DNA from: Microplitis mediator
Taxonomy: Eukaryota > Arthropoda > Insecta > Hymenoptera > Braconidae
DNA: 64,000 bases
NCBI RefSeq assembly: GCF_029852145.1
Contig: NC_079969.1
Coordinates: 23,552,459 to 23,616,458 of the forward strand
Reading direction: 5' to 3'
Position 1 is the first letter of the stretch. Every line of letters starts with the position of its first letter. Both the position numbers and the translations under genes were made by a program. The notes below the pieces were generated by a model. The model saw only the letters and a list, made by a program, of their open reading frames with translations. It was not told the DNA's origin and searched no databases. This document shows positions 58,897 to 64,000 of this stretch, in pieces.

Positions 58897-60630
58897 TACA
58901 AAATATTTTATTTTTTTTTTCAAGTTGTCATATTTATTTCCGTTTAAAAGCGATTATTTAAATTTTTTACCATGACCTCTTTGACATGTTCATCGTGACA
59001 ATGATCATACAAAAGACATTAACATTACATATATATGTATATATATACATATATATATACATGTGTAATGTAAGCTCGACTTAAAAAATATGCAGAGATG
59101 ATTTTATATATAATAATAATACGCAACAATACCACGTGGGTTAAAATGAAACGAAGGAATAAAAAAAAATTTTCGCGAGGGTGGACGCGCGCGATTTGGA
59201 CCCCCCCTGGTTGACTAACAATACCAGATAGAGCAGAGTTAGCTAGCCGCAAATGCCATCGAGGGTTGCGGTTACGAACCACTAGTACGCAGAAAAGAGA
59301 CCGCGAAACAGGACCAGGGACTAGGGAGTAAGAGAAGCATAAAGTAGAGTAGGGTCGGGCAAAAGTCGGGAGTCGGGTTTGCAGATAACCGAGCTTCCAG
59401 TCCCTACACTCTTGTCACGGACTACCACCCTTGTAGTTCTGAACCAGTGGCGTCGACACGCGTTTCTACCGCGAGTCCATCAGCATCTCATCCCTTGATA
59501 CTTTACACTGAACTAACGCGGTGGCTGCTCTACATATATGTATATATAATAGCGGGATGCTCGACTAACGCTTTGTGTTAGTGGATGCTGATCGTTCTCT
59601 ATTTCTCAGTACAATGACCGTCTTTATTTCCAATCTACCTATAGCATTACGTCAACCAGGACCTACTTGTACTCACGGAACTATCATATTCTACGTCGTA
59701 TTTCCGTTAGATCCGGATGCAGACGGACGGGCATTTGATCTCTTATATATTTCCGCTGTCGGCTAAACCACTGGGGACTAAATTTCATTTATTTATTTTT
59801 TTTTTGTCACTTAAATTTATATATTTATTAATTTTTAGTATCGAATCGCGAAGTTCTAATTTTGATTTTTTATCATTTTTGTATTCATTAAATTTTGTGT
59901 TTAAGACCGATGGTTATTTAGATTTTTTATTGAAAAAAAAATATTATCACGTAAGACATTAAAATATTTAACTGAGTTTTGAGACGCAAAGATCCAATCT
60001 CACTTAAAGTCGGCTTTCTCTGGGCATGCAGTAGAAACTTACTACTTTATTGGTATGCAATATACACATACTTAGCAGTACGTACTTAAAATACTAAGTA
60101 TATATATATATATATAAGAGTATAAAACGTTAATATATCACCGCAGAAGATTTAATGTAACAGATATACTAAACTTCCTTAACATGATGAAAATCAGATG
60201 TACTAGAAATTCTTAGTGATTGTAATGATTACATATACATGTAACTAACGGGGTCTTACTAAATTCATGTAAGTTATAACTGATTATTTTAAATTAATGA
60301 TTACTCGTGATATACATCTTCGAGACACCGCGTGTCTTACTGTCTGTTAAAAAGTTTATACATATATATATTCTAATGCTGATGAGTTTAAATAATAAAT
60401 AATTATACGTCTGTTATTTTATTTCTATATGTTCATTGTCCTTTGACATCAATAGCAGTGTAATAATAAAATACAATGTCATCAGCGATCATCTTGTCGT
60501 TAATCTTATGCTCACAGATGAGAGTGCTTTTTAAATTTACTGTCTACATATTTCTTTTTTTCTTTCAATTTTTTAAATTTATTATTATGTTGTCACAATG
60601 ACTCGGTTGATTTTTTTTCAATATCAAATA
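58897..60630. promoter_or_regulatory. Low-repeat intronic DNA with a long GC-rich island
   Basis: 59120-59780 is the longest CpG-bearing island near the right end (GGGTGGACGCGCGCGATTTGG, GGACTACCACCC, CGACACGCGTTTCTACCGCGAG). Frames at 59025-59282 and 59575-59766 match nothing known. The rest is A/T-rich with TA tracts near 59030-59060 and 60100. Confidence 0.35.
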
Positions 60631-60895
60631 CACTGTAAAAAATTGGGAGTGAATTCGAATTTCATTTAAATCCGTATTCACTCCGTCACTTGGAGTTCGG
60701 AGTTTAAAAAAAAATCACTCCGCATACGGTGTGAATAGGTACTTTGTATTTTCTGCGCAGTGATTTCGGAGTGGATTTTAATCAAATCAGAATTTTCTCT
60801 GATTCGGAGTTTCAATATTAAAATAAACTCACTTTCGGAGTAAATTTCACTCCGAAGAGAATTTAATCCGCGTTAACTCCGCAAATTTTTCATAG
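60631..60895. mobile_element. CTCCG-motif MITE, fullest copy
   Basis: CACTGTAAAAAATTGGGAGTG (60631) and AACTCCGCAAATTTTTCATAG (60895) with TA outside. CACTCCG, CGGAGTGA and CGGAGTTT motifs occur about ten times on both strands. Reference for the copies at 7828, 21063, 22384, 28925, 49296 and 52749. Confidence 0.85.
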
Positions 60896-63256
60896 TAGCA
60901 AGTGTTTTTCAAAATCTCATTCAGTAATTTGATTTGTTCGAAATCGCGATAGGTTACTTGAATTCCGCGTGTTTTGCTGTCAACCTCTTTAATATTTGAC
61001 ATTTGAGTTAGATGCTATAGTACGAATTCGTTCACCTGAATTTGCATGCGTTCGTTAATTTTTTTTTCTATTATTGCTTTCGAACTTGTTTTTGTTCTCT
61101 TTTTTACGTTTAATTGTTGGCCCCAACTTCCAGGCCCTGCTGATTAGACTGTATTTGACCTGTCTTTGAATTTTGATAAGAATTTTGAGCTGTTTTAGAT
61201 CTAAAAATCAAAGACAGACTAAAAAAAACAAATAATAGGTAGAAAAAGTCTAATTTTGATCTGGATAAAAACAAAAAAAGGCAAAATATTTTTGAACAAG
61301 TCTGATTTTGATCTAAAGGCGACCAAAAATTATTGAAAACAAATCCGAAAATGGTCTAAATAAGGAATAGTATGAGTAAAACTCGATTAAATTTCACATG
61401 TTAATTAAATACAAATAAAAAGTAAATTTAATATGAACCTGAAGTTTCCAACGTTGAATGCCAAAGAATTTTCAAATTCTTTGAAAGCATAAGAAAATAT
61501 TCCTGACAGTAAATTAAGGTGCCGATGTTGTAAAAATTAGAAAAAACTACCTCCGGATACCGGAGGCCGAGTCCGACCCGCGCAAATCAAGGTTTCAAAT
61601 TTAAAAATCCGGAAAAAATACTCGTACGCTTTTATTCACTGCCAAAAAATTATGGAGGGTCTATTACACTTATATTTACTCAGAAAAAAATCCCCGTCAC
61701 CTTTCGTGCTCCGGAAACCAGTCAATTCACCCACGGATGTCACAAGGAATAGCAAAATTTTCATTCGGTTTAAAGCAGATCCCGTTTTCTGACCCGGGTT
61801 TGAACCTCAAAATTCTTATTCGTATTCTCTCCCCTCCCTTTTCTATCTAAAATTTTTAAAAGTCCAAATTATAACTTTTCCTCACTGAGGATTTTGAGGA
61901 CTAAACTATCCTTGTTTTTGACTCGGGATAATAATACCAACCAACAGTACAACAATTAAATCACCAAATAATTTATCGTATAAAAACAAAATGATAATTA
62001 ATCTAAAAGTAAAATATTTATAAAAATAAATATTAAATAAACATGATATGAATTAAATCACTGAGTGAGTAGACTCGTGAAACATGAATGTGAAAAAGAT
62101 AAATCGTTTTTAGTACGGGCTACTATATCAACAAATCTATCATTATTCATGAGAATATTTAGTACACGTTGTGTCGTGCCTTAGCCATTTGTTTATTATT
62201 ATTTATTTTTTATTTTCTTAAAGAAATCTATTACTGTTGCTAAATGTCTGCTAGAGGAATGCTACTATTCAGCCGTTTGTTGTTAGATCTAGGATAACTT
62301 GAAAAAAAAAAAAAAACAAATAATTGAATGAATAAAAAGCGCGTAAGCAGTAGGATAGACTATTTAATTATTTATTTATATAAATATATGTATATTGTTA
62401 TAAAAGGGGTATAAAATGGAGGGAGATATTTTAGATGAGGGTAAGAGGCAGATTGGTTTGAAGAGATAGCCTTGGAAACTGGTGTGTGATACAAATGGAA
62501 TAGGAATGGAGAAAGCTGTGGTCGGCTCTGGACTCTGGACAGGACGCAACTGTCATTGGACGTAGTAAGAGGGAGATGGATAGATGGATAGATAGATAGA
62601 GGGTGAGGGCATTGTCTACGGACATCTAACACGGGAACCGAATCACATTGTATTGTTGTCGTATGCTACAACATTTCCATAGTATAGCCTACGACACGGA
62701 CTCACCGGCATACACTCAACTCTACTCTGATTCTGATGCTCTATATCTGCTCTATTCGAGTAGGATTCTGTGGATAGTGGAAGCTATGATGTTATATTGA
62801 GAGTCGCGCAGAAGTCTGAGGCTGTATCATCACTTAAACTACTGGGAGCATTATATATATGCTTGTAATCTTCCTGTCGGGTCCGATCCGAGTGTCGACA
62901 CGAGTCCAGTCTAGTCAACTGCCGATATATCGTCAAGCTAAATTGTTTATGTCTGCTCAGTGTGTGCTAAGTGTTTGTATTGTGGACAGCCTTGTCGATA
63001 TAGATTTATCTTTATTATATTAATGTATCAATGCTATGCTTACTTATACGAGCAACACCCTCTATACACCTGTTTTTTTAATGAATTGCGAGTTTGCGTT
63101 CAAGTTTGAGATGAAAATTGATAAGAGTTTAAATAGAAATATTTTTTTTTTAACTGAATGATTGATCTTTTTAATCTTAGATCAGTTCTAAGCAAATAGG
63201 GAAATCCGCAGCTAAATAAGACTCCATTTTTTAGACAAAAAAGAAATTTTTTATTA
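60896..63256. other. Intronic DNA, low-repeat in part
   Basis: 61155-61220 has GACCTGTCTTTGAATTTTGA and an inverse TCAAAGACAGAC, perhaps a small decayed element. 61545-61870 (CTCCGGATACCGGAGGCC, GTCCGACCCGCGC, TGACCCGGGTTTGAACC) and 62430-63010 are less A/T-rich. I considered and rejected a tRNA at 61550-61620. The minus frame at 62372-62632 is not protein-like. Confidence 0.4.
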
Positions 63257-63686
63257 CCCCCATAAAAAAATACATAAAAAATATATAAATATATACAAAA
63301 TATGTATAAAAAATATATTTTAAATAGCTAACTTTTGGTCGATTTTTGTATATATTTTATAAATTTTAAATGTATTAAAAATATATTAAAAATATATCTT
63401 AAAACATATACAAAATATATTTCAAATATATTTTTGGTTTAACTAACAATCTAGGAAAGAAATATATAAAAATTAGATAAAAAGTATATTTTTTATATTT
63501 CCATAATTAGATTTTTTATGTACTCTAAGATATATTTTTAATATATTTAAAATATATACGAAAATCGGCCAAAAGTTAGCTATTGAAAATATATTTTTTA
63601 TACATATTATATATATATTTAGATATTTTTTATGGATTTTTTTTCTATGAAACATATATTTTGTTTATAAATTTTTTTCATGGGGG
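63257..63686. mobile_element. CCCCCAT-TIR hairpin MITE
   Basis: CCCCCATAAAAAAATACAT (63257) and AATTTTTTTCATGGGGG (ending 63686), TA on both sides. TAGCTAACTTTTGGTCGATTTT near 63330 pairs with AAAATCGGCCAAAAGTTAGCTA near 63561. Same type as 1706-1985. Confidence 0.85.
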
Positions 63687-64000
63687 TACAATCGTGGCCT
63701 ATTTTATCTTGAACTCAACTTTTTCAAGTTTTCAATAAAATACTTCAGAAAACAAACACGGAAATTTTTTTTTTTAATGACAATTTGTGTCGGCCCAACT
63801 TTAAGCTGACCAACTTGCCCCACCTTTTGTTACAAATCAGCTAAAAATTTCTAAATAAAAAAACAATTTTTTGTCTAAAAAATGATATCCCATTTTACCT
63901 CGGGTATCTACCAAAATGATGGTGTTCCATTTTACCCCGTCTCAATATTTAGTAGTTTCGACTCGACCGGACAAAAACTTTCATTTTTCATAATAAATAT
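63687..64000. other. A/T-rich DNA with TTGCCCC/TTTTACCCC motifs
   Basis: AACTTGCCCCACCTTTTG (63810) and CCCATTTTACCTCGGG (63891) recall the GC-ended MITEs; a partner end, if any, lies beyond the window. Confidence 0.4.

Larger units (their letters stand above)
20493..64000 (-). other. Probable terminal intron of svp (incomplete, at least 43.5 kb)
   Basis: No upstream svp exon is visible between the acceptor at 20493 and the window end. The exon before it should encode about 60 or more residues after an internal Met of the LBD and would appear as a long minus-strand open frame; none with that sequence exists. The simplest reading is one very long last intron that also contains the CBS gene on the other strand. 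An alternatively spliced 3' exon, as known for Drosophila svp type 2, could lie here but I could not recognise one. Confidence 0.65.

Noticed and set aside
61550..61620. tRNA-like GGTTTCAAAT with GC-rich stems
   Set aside because: No matching A box or cloverleaf could be formed.
1..64000. Integrated viral segment or intact transposon with transposase
   Set aside because: No frame resembles a viral structural or replication protein, reverse transcriptase or DDE transposase; all mobile elements seen are non-coding.

Overview
The window is animal (almost certainly insect) nuclear DNA. It is very A+T-rich (roughly three quarters by eye, not counted), has spliceosomal introns, and is packed with short non-coding transposable elements. 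Two real protein-coding loci are visible. (1) The last coding exon of a COUP-TF/seven-up (svp) orphan nuclear receptor is on the minus strand at 20218-20492. (2) A complete six-exon cystathionine beta-synthase gene is on the plus strand at 30934-33619. The base composition and the mix of MITEs fit a parasitoid hymenopteran such as a braconid, but that is inference and no species can be named.

Layout. 1-19.7 kb lies downstream of svp and holds only repeats: a minisatellite (110-1015), a TIR-bounded element filled with a 144-bp satellite (3408-4467), a nested MITE cluster (6.6-7.7 kb), a 1.7-kb near-perfect palindrome (9498-11224), a TTAA-flanked foldback element with another MITE inside it (16084-17466), and a TA-flanked element with a further MITE inside it (18567-19723). 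19.7-20.5 kb is the svp 3' end. From 20493 to the window end no other svp exon is seen. The preceding ligand-binding-domain exon would give an open frame of 60 or more codons and none exists, so this side is read as the svp terminal intron, at least 43.5 kb long, with the CBS gene nested in it in antisense orientation. The rest of that intron alternates between MITEs, often nested, and moderately GC-rich low-repeat islands that are candidate regulatory DNA.

The genes do not form a pathway. svp is a developmental transcription factor and CBS is the entry enzyme of transsulfuration; their link is positional. The most unusual feature is the repeat fraction. At least seven sequence-unrelated MITE families share the same terminal signature (CAC-n-G-n-AAAAAA), often next to TA, and each is filled with many copies, on both strands, of its own 7-10 bp motif. 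Two cases show satellites growing from such elements (3.4-4.5 kb and 50.8-51.7 kb). I found no tRNA, rRNA, CRISPR array, viral gene or intact transposase.
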